A DNA stretch of 64,000 bases from Myxococcales bacterium (GTDB taxonomy: Bacteria > Myxococcota_A > Polyangia > Polyangiales > GCA-016699535): positions 868,001-932,000 of the forward strand of contig CP064980.1 in NCBI GenBank assembly GCA_016699535.1. Direction: 5' to 3'. Below, piece after piece: positions 29,001 through 37,456 of the stretch (position 1 is its first letter; every line of letters starts with the position of its first letter). The notes beneath the pieces are model-generated. The model was not told where the DNA came from. It was given only the letters and a program-made list of their open reading frames with translations, and did not search any database. Position numbers and translations under genes: made by a program.

Positions 29001-30671
29001 GTACTCATCGGCTGTGGTTGAATACGATTCTGTATATGGAAGGCCAAGGCCTGAGGCGACGCTCCAGAGCGCTGGACTTTGTGATTCGGGGTAGTCATCG
29101 CCGCATTTAGCAACAAGCTTGTCCACTGCGCTTTGCACAGCGGGACGATCATTATAGATGATGTTTTGAAGGTTGAAGTACGGAACGTCGTGTGTTGTAC
29201 CCGTTGCTCCGTCATCGCACGAGCCGCTTCCATCGCCGTGTGGAGCAAGAGGATAGTCATCGAAATAGCCCACACCAAAGGCTGCGTCTGCGATGTCACA
29301 AGAGATCGCGCCCATCAAACCTTCATATGCGGCTGGAACACTGTCGGGATAAAGATCCAATCGCACAAAGGTGTCCGTCCAGTCGCCACCCCCCTCGGTG
29401 TATTCAAATACAATCGTATGCGAACCTACGGTGAAGGCATGCGTGTAGGTTCCTGAAGTGACAGTTGATGGAACCACTTCAACACCGTCAATGACAAGGC
29501 GTGCCGTGTCTGTATCCCAATTGCCAACATCATCCGGGATCGTATAATTAAAAACATAGCTAGCAGTACTCGAAATATCGAGTGTCGCGGACCAGCGCGC
29601 AGACATTAGGCTTTCATCGAAATCCGTGCCGTCAAGATAAAATAGTCCGGGGTTAGGCCAATCCCAGTTAAAATCGATGTATGAATCTGTTCTAGACAAT
29701 GATGGCGAACCGCTGAAGGTATCATTTTCGTAATAATCCCCGGACCAATCAGAAAGCGTTCCGCCATTCAATCCGCAAAGAGTCGGGTTTGTGACATAGG
29801 TACCAGTGGTAAGAGATGCTTTTAGGTTGTCGATCTCATCTTGCATGGATGCAGTCGTATCCATCAAGAAGTAAACATCGGCGTAGCGTACTTGGGTGGA
29901 GATATCCAAGGGGTCGTAGACTGCCGGATCACCTACGGCAAGCACGTGAAAGATATCACCGTTTTCAGTAAAACCGTCGCATCCTGGATCGGATACACAG
30001 GCGCCTGGCTCGTAAGCATCTGGAACGCCGTCGCCGTCTGTGTCAGTTAAGCCACCACCGCCGCCACCGCCACTGCCATCTAGAATAATACCGCCACTTC
30101 CCGAATCGTACGTGACATCTGAGGAATTGGATGCGTTGAGATCGGTTCCCACAGGATAGTCTGTTGAGATATTGCAAGTGGGATTGCATGGGTTGCAAGA
30201 TACGGGTCCTGTAATGGCGCCTGAAAATGCACCAGGGCGAGGCAAGGTGTAGTGCTTGTCCATGTTGCAGATGCCCCAGCTTCCATCAACACATGTCCGA
30301 GTGCCGCTTTCACATTGCAGAGTCGTATCTTCGATTTTGCTTAGTGCGTAGCAAGGTTCGGTATCGCCGTCGGTGCATGGTCCGCCTGCGTAAGGTGCAC
30401 CACATTCGGTGGCGCGACTCGGATCATGATCGTCACAGTCTCCGCCCTTGTCGCAACCACGTCCGTATTTATCTCCATCGATATCGACACAACTGTTTGG
30501 ATCGGTCGGCGTCTTTGTATCGTCGGTGGAATCAACTGGTGCGGATTGCTGTCCGCAGGATAAAAGAAAACCCAACATTAAAAAGATGGGAGCAAGTTTG
30601 TGTTGCGAGTTTGCGTTGCGTGTAAGAATCGACGTACCCTCCAGAGCGCCTAGAGCACTTCCGAACTGCAA
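26049..30671 (-). CDS. Giant surface lipoprotein: VWA domain with nested PA14 and PPC-like domains
   Basis: 1540 codons from a TTG at 30671. A likelier start is an ATT at 30629, 8 bp after GGAGGG, which gives a compact signal MLTRNANSQHKLAPIFLM then lipobox LLSC. Next come Cys/Asp-rich segments (DIDGDKYGRGCDKGGDCDD), a Gly7 linker and a thrombospondin-3-like TDGDGVPDAYEPG. The VWA MIDAS (DTTAS, 271-275) is followed by a PA14-like insert (about 308-435), then more VWA sequence, then four PPC-like repeats (about 590-1120), and only then the VWA strand IPIVVMFSDAKSHNG (about 1137). A Cys-rich loop and an Ig-like/C-terminal region end it. Likely role: surface adhesion or sensing. Confidence 0.75.
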   Translation of the reverse strand: MQFGSALGALEGTSILTRNANSQHKLAPIFLMLGFLLSCGQQSAPVDSTDDTKTPTDPNSCVDIDGDKYGRGCDKGGDCDDHDPSRATECGAPYAGGPCTDGDTEPCYALSKIEDTTLQCESGTRTCVDGSWGICNMDKHYTLPRPGAFSGAITGPVSCNPCNPTCNISTDYPVGTDLNASNSSDVTYDSGSGGIILDGSGGGGGGGLTDTDGDGVPDAYEPGACVSDPGCDGFTENGDIFHVLAVGDPAVYDPLDISTQVRYADVYFLMDTTASMQDEIDNLKASLTTGTYVTNPTLCGLNGGTLSDWSGDYYENDTFSGSPSLSRTDSYIDFNWDWPNPGLFYLDGTDFDESLMSARWSATLDISSTASYVFNYTIPDDVGNWDTDTARLVIDGVEVVPSTVTSGTYTHAFTVGSHTIVFEYTEGGGDWTDTFVRLDLYPDSVPAAYEGLMGAISCDIADAAFGVGYFDDYPLAPHGDGSGSCDDGATGTTHDVPYFNLQNIIYNDRPAVQSAVDKLVAKCGDDYPESQSPALWSVASGLGLPYTESYSTTADEYLYQVDLSQTPTTLSVPSGSSSFALPAPPAAPSNVDIRSSGNNTIATAYSLGDVSSTRHLLTGKNSSGFSNDYTDSCGGSNKDAVVSFSVSTTTPLVISTSGTTAFDTTLSIRDGATTEIACNDDIDGSDLDSKIEFTAIPGHTYYAIVDGYGTGNFKLNVAPLAEGEQQLRPYNIGNFDPSSDRITVTGTTTNFTSEYGHWTTAGYCDADINSQDVVIQFYLTSDASVIFDATASAFPPTINIMDAGWNDVDCDDASYLNVGLTAGTYYVVIDGNLNASQKRGNFSLEISSGIAGAGAPYDLGDITNAASSVTGELQDLSYNANIWCASGNSGKDAVFTFTVTEEKSYTWSTYGTDYDATVMIYDSGFNEIWSWTSAYAGSQGGEVGVDTITPGTYYVVLDSCVNHQTDPGTFQFTIGPSLGDNESNAYDLGDIGGTWTTYQTASYNWYYSDDYTGLDCYGNTGTGNDTVFKFTLSERSEVLITTNKSHMYTMLRLYQDSVDEGNLQTCAAAYSSSPNSTIHRELDPGTYYVLVEGVINSASVFNLGIGSWPSGYGYYTPPQTGCAAGEFGYPCFREGAIPIVVMFSDAKSHNGPALAEEYDVPAPGYSDTVSQLNAIGAKVISINSGDPPRYSCDQPCLASHSEYRCDIPACTSSHQECGSGSYCDQGGCSSYYACWSVCDSYGTTCGNTDVCDSYGPVECAQDYSESESVMRQLAYDTGSVNADGDPLVYHISEDGSGLSSIVVRAISELANYSRMNITLRVNDNLATAAVDETEFVTSIATVPTAESAARCGVTHATWYGGPNPTDGCLPGTNVQFSVGFENTTITAPGTYTFTIDLLGDGSYVLDTVNVTIVVPGASTGTYPATGTYWRNYDSSGQCHNTERPDWGDLSWTVSTPSNSAVRWEISTSETVAGLDTATPLVFTTPPETGPVDIGAALEADGQFDHLPYLQVKAVLKASSDQTVTPTLTGFELNYDCLSKE

Positions 30672-30776
30672 TTAAAGCAATACTCGTTCCATCCGGCCAA
30701 TTCGTGGTTGTCTATGAAATTATGCTTTTATTTTGACACCAGATGCAAAGTAAACATCGCAAATTATTGTTTGAAT

Positions 30777-30791
30777 ACGCAAACTTTGCGT
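30777..30791. promoter_or_regulatory. 15-bp odd palindrome
   Basis: ACGCAAA-C-TTTGCGT is a perfect 7-bp inverted repeat about a single base. It lies between the 30820-32130 lipoprotein gene (upstream in reading direction) and the giant VWA gene. It has no T-run, so an operator is at least as likely as a terminator. Confidence 0.3.
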
Positions 30792-30819
30792 GTGTTGTCG
30801 AAAAAGCTAACAGGTACGC

Positions 30820-32130
30820 TTATTCCACACACCAAGCTGCGATCGCATTTATTTTAGTGGCTTGTGCAGAGGCATCGGTGAAGGCAAGCGCGAGCTGTGT
30901 CAGATCTTGGCTTGTTTGAATGCTTAGATCATCAATCTCAGTCGTTGCTTCTATTTCAAGAGCTGTTCTGTCTGTAAGCTGATTTCCGAAGGGATAGAAG
31001 GTTTGCAGATTGAGCGTTTTGACCCCGTTTTGGACGCCTTCAAAAGCAACGACGACAAACGATAAAAGCGGGACCATTGCAACATGGTTGGTGCTTGATG
31101 CCGAGGTATAAAGTTGTCTGAGGATGTCTTGATCTGCAGGATCTGCTTCATCATGAATGTTACGCAGTCGTGCGCGTGGCGATGAGCCGTTTGCCAATTC
31201 AGTCCACCCTACCATTGTGCTTGTGTTTGATGTGCGTACTGCAGCGAGCTCTCCCGTAAGAGGGTCAGAACTTTCGCGAGGTACTTCTGTGGTGGTGCTC
31301 GATAGAGCTCCAGAAGAACCACTAATCGTGCGAATATTAATGACGTGACTTGTATCCGCCTTGACCGTGGAGACCACCAATGCGCTATGCTCGCCTTTTG
31401 CGAGTGTATATGCGAGTAGATCGCCATCGAGCACTACTTCCGTTGGTCCGTGTTTTGGACTTCCATCCGAGCTCACGGTGGCGAAGAAAAGCTTCTTTTT
31501 TTGGACTTGCGGACTTGTCACTTGAGAAGACCATGCGAGTGAAAAACTGCCGTTTTTCAGGGATACTGCTTCTATAGAGAGTGCTGGTCCAGTGTCACTT
31601 CCGAGGACTTCAGAAGTGCTCCAGGAACTACCGTTGAAATACCGAGTGTAAACTCGCTTAGAGGAAAAATATGTCCCTATAAAGGCAAACAGTTGAGTGT
31701 CATTGAGCCCGGTAACGGACTGTGGCTGATCAAGCGAAGAGAAACCTCGTTGGATTTCGGACTCGCTTCCAAGCACTCCCTCGGCATCGAAGTCTTTTTG
31801 GAGAACTACTGGAACGTTTTGTCTTTTGCTTGTGTAGGTAACCGACAGGCTGCTGTCGCGTGTTTTTAGTGAAACCGTCCCAGCAGAAATACTGTTTTCA
31901 ACGATCTGCATGGGCTCATGCCATTGGCAGGGGACGAGCGCCAGATTTGGCCGAACCCCTCCGTCTGGATAACTATTGATGTCCGAATCCGATAGGTCGC
32001 CGTCGGTTCGTCCGTCGGTAGAAGCATCAAAGCTTGAAGAACGTCTTTTGTCTGAGCTACAGGAAGTCAGCAAAAAACATCCTACGGTGACTAAGATGCG
32101 AAACAAAAGAGAATGACCAAGCCGTTGCAT
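30820..32130 (-). CDS. Lipoprotein of unknown function
   Basis: 437 aa from ATG 32130 (MQRLGHSLLFRILVTVGCFL), which has GGAGCG 6 bp upstream; a longer frame to 32199 lacks support. The lipobox is LTSC-SS. A Ser/Asp-rich spacer (SSFDASTDGRTDGDLSDSD) leads to a beta-rich region of repeated strands (SVTYTSKRQNVPVVL, FAFIGTYFSSKRVYTR, FSLAWSSQVTS), suggestive of a propeller-type surface domain. No family was recognised. Same strand and likely same surface context as the giant VWA lipoprotein downstream. Confidence 0.7.
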   Translation of the reverse strand: MQRLGHSLLFRILVTVGCFLLTSCSSDKRRSSSFDASTDGRTDGDLSDSDINSYPDGGVRPNLALVPCQWHEPMQIVENSISAGTVSLKTRDSSLSVTYTSKRQNVPVVLQKDFDAEGVLGSESEIQRGFSSLDQPQSVTGLNDTQLFAFIGTYFSSKRVYTRYFNGSSWSTSEVLGSDTGPALSIEAVSLKNGSFSLAWSSQVTSPQVQKKKLFFATVSSDGSPKHGPTEVVLDGDLLAYTLAKGEHSALVVSTVKADTSHVINIRTISGSSGALSSTTTEVPRESSDPLTGELAAVRTSNTSTMVGWTELANGSSPRARLRNIHDEADPADQDILRQLYTSASSTNHVAMVPLLSFVVVAFEGVQNGVKTLNLQTFYPFGNQLTDRTALEIEATTEIDDLSIQTSQDLTQLALAFTDASAQATKINAIAAWCVE

Positions 32131-32290
32131 GCTAAGCGCTCCTATTGTCTCATCATGCCTCGGCTTGAAGGTCAAAGCAAAGCATCGGTACATTGGCATC
32201 GTTTAGTGATGCGTAAGGTGTTTCCCTACATAAGTTCTAGCATGGTAGTTTGCAACGCTTAGTTTTTCACCTATTCTATGCCTTGTGATC

Positions 32291-34099
32291 ATGCGTCCAT
32301 ACGTGTGCCTGTTTTTTAGATGCTTCGTGTTAAGTGCTTTGTTGGCTTGTGGCAGCGATTCGACGGGCTCATCTACGCCCACCGTTCTCGATAGCGATGG
32401 TGATGGCATTTCAGATGAAGACGAAGGTAGCGGAGATTTAGACGGCGATGGCATTCCTAACTATCTTGACGATGATTCAGACGGAGATGGCATCCCCGAT
32501 AGCCAAGATAAAACAACGTACTGCGCCGATGGGCGGAAAAATGTTTTCGAAACCGATGTCGATTGTGGCGGAGCGTTTTGCGATGCTTGTGTGGAAGGGA
32601 AGAGTTGCACTCAGGCAGCAGACTGCACAACCGATACCTGTAGCTTCTTAGTATGTGTGCCTGCTCTGTGTGCAGACGGGCAGTTGAGCGAAGGCGAGAC
32701 TGATATCGACTGCGGTGGGATTTGTGGCGCCAGTTGTGTCAGTGGCAGAAATTGCACGAGCAACGATGATTGCCAAAGCAGTCATTGCGGTGCTGATCAG
32801 GTATGTGCTGCATCAAGTTGTGATGACGGTATTTTGAACGGGGAAGAGGAGGACGTTGATTGCGGTGGGCCGGATTGTGTATTGTGTGAGAAAGCCTTTG
32901 AACTCCGTTTTATAGCCCCGACCTTGTTTGATCCTGTTCTTACACTAAAGGCACAAGCGCCCGCTGTCGAATGGGAATTTTCATCTGGCCTGATGCTTAG
33001 CGGATCGAGCATTAGTCAAAACATAGACGGCAGTGGAGATATTTCTGTTGCAATCAAACCATTTAGCCTCCGCAATTACCTTACAGGCCTGGTGGCTCCA
33101 AGCGATATGTTAACGGGTGGTATTCCGGCCAGTTTCGTCACATTAATCGAGCTTGAAACTCTGGATCTTAGCAACAATATATTAAGTGGTGCTTTGCCCA
33201 CCGATTTAGGCAACCTTAGTAAATTAAAACTTTTGCGGTTCCAGGGCAATCAACTAAACGGCACGCTTCCTAGCTCGATTACATCACTTGCGGCCCTTGA
33301 GATTTTGGATCTCGGCGGAAACTTCTTATCCGGTAGTCTGCCTTCTGGTCTTGGTTCACTTGGCAATCTTCAGGAACTGCGTCTTTACCAAAACAACTTC
33401 AGCGGCAGCATTCCAAGCACATTGGGATCGCTTAGTCATTTGACGCGTTTGTATTTGTATTCAAATCTTTTTGAAAATGCCATTCCAAGTACGCTTGGCA
33501 GTTTATCGAATCTTACGCATCTCTATTTGCACAACAACAGTCTAAGTTCCAGCATTCCTACTGAATTGGGATCGTTAGCAAGTTTAAAGATATTAAACCT
33601 AAGTAACAATCAACTCAGTGGAAGTATACCGTCTTCGTTTTCAGGACTGAGCAGCATCGAGCAGCTTATTCTAAACAGCAATAGCTTTTCAGGAACGATA
33701 CCGTCTCAGCTCAATAGCCTAAGTACGCTTCACAGCTTGATTTTGAATAATAACCAAATTACGGGGGCGAGTAGTAACAGTTTAGGGGGTCTCGTTAACA
33801 TTCAAATCATCAATCTTAGAGACAATAATCTTGATCAGAGCGCTTTGGATGACGTGATTTCCCAGATTTATGCCGCACGGGCTACTTACAACACCCCCGC
33901 GCCGATATTGGCTATTCAAGGCAATTCGGGGACTCCTTCTGGCAACCATGCAGCGCCGCCGGCCTCTGGCCTAAGCGATTCGGATTGGAGCTGGAATGGC
34001 AGTGGTCACGATCCGCTGACTGCGCTGGCCAAGGTCTATGATCTTGAAAATGACGTGCGCTCAGAGAGCTTTAATACCTGGACCGTGCAGTGGGATTAA
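32291..34099 (+). CDS. Lipoprotein with Asp-rich repeats, Cys-rich repeats and plant-type leucine-rich repeats
   Basis: 602 aa from ATG 32291 (GTG 32285 also possible). The lipobox is LLAC-GS. Then come calcium-binding thrombospondin-3-like repeats (DSDGDGISDEDEG, DLDGDGIPNYLDDD, DSDGDGIPD), three Cys-rich modules with the ET/EEDVDCGG signature (residues about 80-205), and a beta region. About nine 24-residue LRRs follow, of the plant-specific type (LxxLxLxxNxLSGxIPxxLGxLxx). This LRR class is common in plants and scattered in bacteria. Likely role: surface protein-protein interaction. It converges on the Tad locus end with only 9 bp between stops. Confidence 0.88.
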   Translation: MRPYVCLFFRCFVLSALLACGSDSTGSSTPTVLDSDGDGISDEDEGSGDLDGDGIPNYLDDDSDGDGIPDSQDKTTYCADGRKNVFETDVDCGGAFCDACVEGKSCTQAADCTTDTCSFLVCVPALCADGQLSEGETDIDCGGICGASCVSGRNCTSNDDCQSSHCGADQVCAASSCDDGILNGEEEDVDCGGPDCVLCEKAFELRFIAPTLFDPVLTLKAQAPAVEWEFSSGLMLSGSSISQNIDGSGDISVAIKPFSLRNYLTGLVAPSDMLTGGIPASFVTLIELETLDLSNNILSGALPTDLGNLSKLKLLRFQGNQLNGTLPSSITSLAALEILDLGGNFLSGSLPSGLGSLGNLQELRLYQNNFSGSIPSTLGSLSHLTRLYLYSNLFENAIPSTLGSLSNLTHLYLHNNSLSSSIPTELGSLASLKILNLSNNQLSGSIPSSFSGLSSIEQLILNSNSFSGTIPSQLNSLSTLHSLILNNNQITGASSNSLGGLVNIQIINLRDNNLDQSALDDVISQIYAARATYNTPAPILAIQGNSGTPSGNHAAPPASGLSDSDWSWNGSGHDPLTALAKVYDLENDVRSESFNTWTVQWD

Positions 34100-34108
34100 A
34101 AATCGTTT

Positions 34109-34789
34109 CTAGCGAATAGGCATGGGAATGAGCTTGGGACGAGAGTGTTTGATTTTGCGGCGCTTGCGTACCTTTCGTTCAAAGCTCTGCTCAAAAGTAT
34201 AGATGGCATCTGTTGCGCTAACTTCCAGTGTTTTTGTCGGATTTTGAGGCTGTAATAGCGAATCGCTCTGCGTGTCGATGAGTAGCGTGAGTCTCTCATC
34301 GGGTTTGCTTTCAACTACCAGATGGGCGACACCATTTTTATTGGTTCGTGCAATTGTTCTTCCCTCAATCAGTATCGGAAGGTTTTCCTTTCCAGAGGCA
34401 CTGACCAGCACGGCTACTTTCACTTTTTCCGGGGCACAGACAAAAGAGTGGCGAAGAGAACGAATCTCCTGCTTGTCTCCAATCGGCGAAAACTCTCGCA
34501 GTCGAAAACGAGCTGTATCGTTTTCGGATCGAAATCCTTTCGGACATACGATAGCAAGAGTGTTTGTATCCCCCACTTTTCCGTGTAATTCAAAAGCAAT
34601 CTGACCTCGCGCATTTGTCGTTCCAATGAGCTTGTCATTTACAAGAAGCGAAACAGACTCGAGCTTCACTTGATCAGGGGTCTCAACGAATACTTCAATT
34701 GGAAACGATTGGATGTCCTGGGATTTCTTACAGCTATTTGTGGATATGACAAGAAAGGTAAATAACAAAATAGATACTAGTCGGTGCAT
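34109..34789 (-). CDS. Lipoprotein at the end of the Tad operon
   Basis: 226 aa from ATG 34789 (MHRLVSILLFTFLVISTNSC), with AAGGAGGAAAG just upstream, the best ribosome site in this region. The lipobox-like ending is TNSC-KK. The mature part looks like two tandem Ig/PEGA-like units: SVSLLVNDKLIGTTNARGQIAFEL and LPILIEGRTIARTNKNGVAHLVV share the pattern xIxxRTxxNGxA. The C-terminus is strongly basic (RKVRKRRKIKHSRPK). It overlaps the preceding gene by 13 bp. Role in pilus assembly is suggested only by position. Confidence 0.65.
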   Translation of the reverse strand: MHRLVSILLFTFLVISTNSCKKSQDIQSFPIEVFVETPDQVKLESVSLLVNDKLIGTTNARGQIAFELHGKVGDTNTLAIVCPKGFRSENDTARFRLREFSPIGDKQEIRSLRHSFVCAPEKVKVAVLVSASGKENLPILIEGRTIARTNKNGVAHLVVESKPDERLTLLIDTQSDSLLQPQNPTKTLEVSATDAIYTFEQSFERKVRKRRKIKHSRPKLIPMPIR

Positions 34790-35751
34790 GGCTTTCCTCC
34801 TTGGCCGAACCCCTTCGAGCATGAGCGATTGTTTTCACGTTCAAGAATCTCGACAAAGGTGCTAATGTTTTTATCGTGATTTAACAGTTTGTTTAGCCTT
34901 TGGTATTGCGCGAGCGCATCTGTTGTTTGTCCAGATATGAGGGCCTCGACAGCGAACTTCTCCGTTGACAAGATTTTTTCTTCAAGAGCGGCACGTTGCT
35001 TTTCAAGATCTTGCTCGGAGATTTCGTCTTTAGGCTGCTCTTGAATGCGAACCGTCTTTTTCTCAGGAATTGTTTCCTGATCATGAGGCGATGGTTTTGT
35101 AGGTGTCGGGGTGTCAGGTATAGTAATACGTTGCTTTTTGCTGAGAGTAACTTCTTCGGTGTTGCCGTGATTTTCCGCTGGATGCGCTAGCCAGCCGAGA
35201 GCAACGGCTGCTGCGAAAAGCAAAGCAGCCACAAGAACGCGAAGCGAGTTTGGCAGTGTTTGGATTTGCTTTTTTCCTAGACTAAGTGCTTTTTGAAAAC
35301 GGGTGTGTGTGCCGTCTGCCTCAGGTGGCATTGCGAATCGCGCTTTTTGGAGGTCTCGCTTTTCTATGTCTCGAGGCACAACTTTATTTGCTTCTCCTAT
35401 GACGGTGGAAGTCAGCACTTTTTGTGCTGGTTGTTTGTGCCCAGACTTTGCCTTAGGCCGTGAAGATGGTGTTCGTAGGGGAGCAAGCTGATCAAGCAGA
35501 TCTGGGGTGCCTTTTTCTTTTCCTTTGTCTTCGGATTTGTTTTTTTCGCTATGAAGCTCTTTCAAACGCTTAGGTAGATCCGGATCAAAGGTTGTTTTTG
35601 GTTCCTGTGTTGCTGCATAACTGGGAAAGGCTTGAAGAAGGCGCTCGGCAAGGTGTGGATCGATTGCGGTTGGCAAAGCATCTTGTGATTGTTTCGAGCT
35701 CTTCTGATTTGGATCCTGCATATCGTCCTCGTCGTTCTTATGCTTTGACAT
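34777..35751 (-). CDS. Tad-linked bitopic membrane protein, hypothetical
   Basis: 324 aa. A long hydrophilic cytoplasmic half (Lys/Glu/Pro-rich, residues 1-165) is followed by one membrane helix (LRVLVAALLFAAAVALGWLA, about 171-190), a Pro/Thr-rich stretch and a helical, coiled periplasmic end (EISEQDLEKQRAALEEKILS). The end may contain a single TPR-like pair (TDALAQYQRLNKLL). It overlaps cpaF-2 upstream by 14 bp and the lipoprotein downstream by 13 bp, so it belongs to the same translation chain. No family was recognised. Confidence 0.65.
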   Translation of the reverse strand: MSKHKNDEDDMQDPNQKSSKQSQDALPTAIDPHLAERLLQAFPSYAATQEPKTTFDPDLPKRLKELHSEKNKSEDKGKEKGTPDLLDQLAPLRTPSSRPKAKSGHKQPAQKVLTSTVIGEANKVVPRDIEKRDLQKARFAMPPEADGTHTRFQKALSLGKKQIQTLPNSLRVLVAALLFAAAVALGWLAHPAENHGNTEEVTLSKKQRITIPDTPTPTKPSPHDQETIPEKKTVRIQEQPKDEISEQDLEKQRAALEEKILSTEKFAVEALISGQTTDALAQYQRLNKLLNHDKNISTFVEILERENNRSCSKGFGQGGKPCTD

Positions 35752-36828
35752 ACATGCTCCCGGGCAGTTCTAAGCCGTGCGCTTGAATCTCTTCTAGACA
35801 TTCAGGAAGTGATCCTGTCGGGACTAGACCCGATTCGCTGTTGTCATCTTTATTGAATGAGCGACGAAACATGTCCGTGAGCACGTAGCCCCTTTCTCGA
35901 TTAAAACCGCTTACTTCGGTGATGTGGGTGATGCCGCGGGATCCATCTGAGAAACGAGAAGTCTGTACAATGAAGTTAATAGCTGAGGCAATCTGAGCTT
36001 GTAGTGCTGATAGAGGAAGCTCCACGTCGCTCATCAAGGCCATCGTTTCCAGTCGGTTCAAAGTGTCTTTAGGATAGGTGGCATGCACTGTCGATAAACA
36101 TCCACCGTGACCTGAGGTCATGGCTTGAATGAGTTCAAGAGCCTCTCCACTACGAATTTCGCCAACAACGATACGATCCGGTCTCATCCGAAGCGTTGCT
36201 TTAAAAAGATCCCGTATGCTAACTTTACCGCGACCTTTGGGATCGGGCGCAACCGCCTCGAGCTGGACGACATGCGTTCGCTGAAGTTGAAGTTCTCGAG
36301 AGTCTTCAATGACAACAACACGATCGTCGATGGGTATGAAAGAAGACAACGCGTTGAGTAGCGAGGTCTTGCCGGAGCCGGTACCGCCAGCAACAATAAT
36401 GTTTTGTTTTAGTTCTACAATGGTTTTAAAAAATCTGCTGAGTCGTTCCCTAAAGCGCCAAAGGAAATCAGTTTGTCGATGTCTAGTTTTTCTTTTGAAA
36501 ATCGGCGAATAGCAACGTGTGGGCCGTCGGGCGCTGCGGGTGGGAGAATGGCTTCAACTCTGGATCCATCCGGTAATCTGGCTTCAAGTATCGGGTGATG
36601 TGCATCAACCTGTCGTCCAACAAACTGCCCGAGGTTGCGTAGCGCCGATTCCAATGCTTCTCGCGTAGAGAAGGTCACTTCACTTGTATGAATCTTTCCT
36701 TTCTTTTCATAAAAAATCTGCTCAGGCCCATTGATCATGATTTCGGTAATGTTTGGGTCGTCAAGATAGCTTTTAATCGGCTCAAGAAAACTCAATAGCG
36801 TTTGTTCAAATACTTCTCGGGGAATCAT
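35738..36828 (-). pseudogene. Second CpaF/TadA-type secretion ATPase, frameshifted
   Basis: GspE/TadA-class hexameric ATPases power Flp pilus assembly. The N-terminal frame (36828-36415) has EVFEQTLLSFLEPIKSYLDD and ARLPDGSRVEAILPP. It stops at DFLKPL. The other frame carries VELKQNIIVAGGTGSGKTSLLNAL (Walker A intact), the Asp box and IRDLFKATLRMRPDRIVVGE. Adding one base to the A6 run at 36428-36433 gives DFFKTIVELKQ and a continuous 363-aa protein. It lacks the FHA domain and part of the N-terminal domain of the other CpaF in the same locus. The overlap with the tadD-like gene is ATGA. Confidence 0.88.
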
Positions 36829-37442
36829 CCTCTGTCCTCCGCGCTTGTGTCGTTTTGCAGTGCGAGCGTGAGAAGGGTAATGGAGTTTTGCGCTTCCTCC
36901 GCGTGGTTGCCACTGGGTTCAAGCTCGAGATAAGCTGTAAAATGAGAGATGGCTTCGCTATCGGACTGAAAGTGGTCTCGTAGAAGCGATGCCAAAATAA
37001 AATGACAGAATGCGGCATTTGGAGCATCTCGAAGCACATGGTCGAGTTCTTGTTTTGCTTTTTCATGCTCTCCAGTCGCAATGAGAATTAGAGCAACGAG
37101 TTGTCTAAGCTTCCATTCTTTAGGATGAGCGTTTAGATAGGGGGTCGCATGTTGCAACGCTGCGTTGTAGTGCGAGCCAGCAATGCAAACTTTTACAAGC
37201 CGTGGAATCAACTTGGCCTTGGAGTATCCTTGTTTTAAGGCAGCTCAATAGTACTGCTCGGCACGCAAATACATCGCTCGCGATGCAAATACATCGCCTT
37301 TTTTTACTAACTCGGTAGTGTTGTCGTACTCAGAACTGGTTGATTCTGCGCGCTGTGGACTGACTGTGCTTTGCGTCGTTGCGCATGCTGTTAAGCCATG
37401 AGTACCCAGTACGATCATAAAAATTATTATTGTCTTGTTCAT
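36825..37442 (-). pseudogene. TadD-like TPR lipoprotein interrupted by an in-frame TGA
   Basis: ATG 37442 with GGAGAAGG upstream; signal MNKTIIIFMIVLGTHGLTAC ends in lipobox LTAC. The frame reaches LRAEQYY, meets TGA, and continues in the same frame with AALKQGYSKAKLIPRLVKV and TPR helices (HYNAALQHATPYLNAHPKEW, GEHEKAKQELDHVLRDAPN). No frameshift is needed: one base change, for example CGA to TGA, explains it. TadD lipoproteins help pilus assembly, probably at the secretin. The rest of the window uses TGG for Trp and TGA for stop, so a code change is not indicated. Confidence 0.8.
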
Positions 37443-37456
37443 TTTCCTTCTCCTCA

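Noticed and set aside
37238..37240. Selenocysteine or reassigned TGA in the tadD-like gene
   Set aside because: No SECIS-like hairpin was noticed after the codon, other genes end normally in TGA, and TPR helices do not call for selenocysteine.
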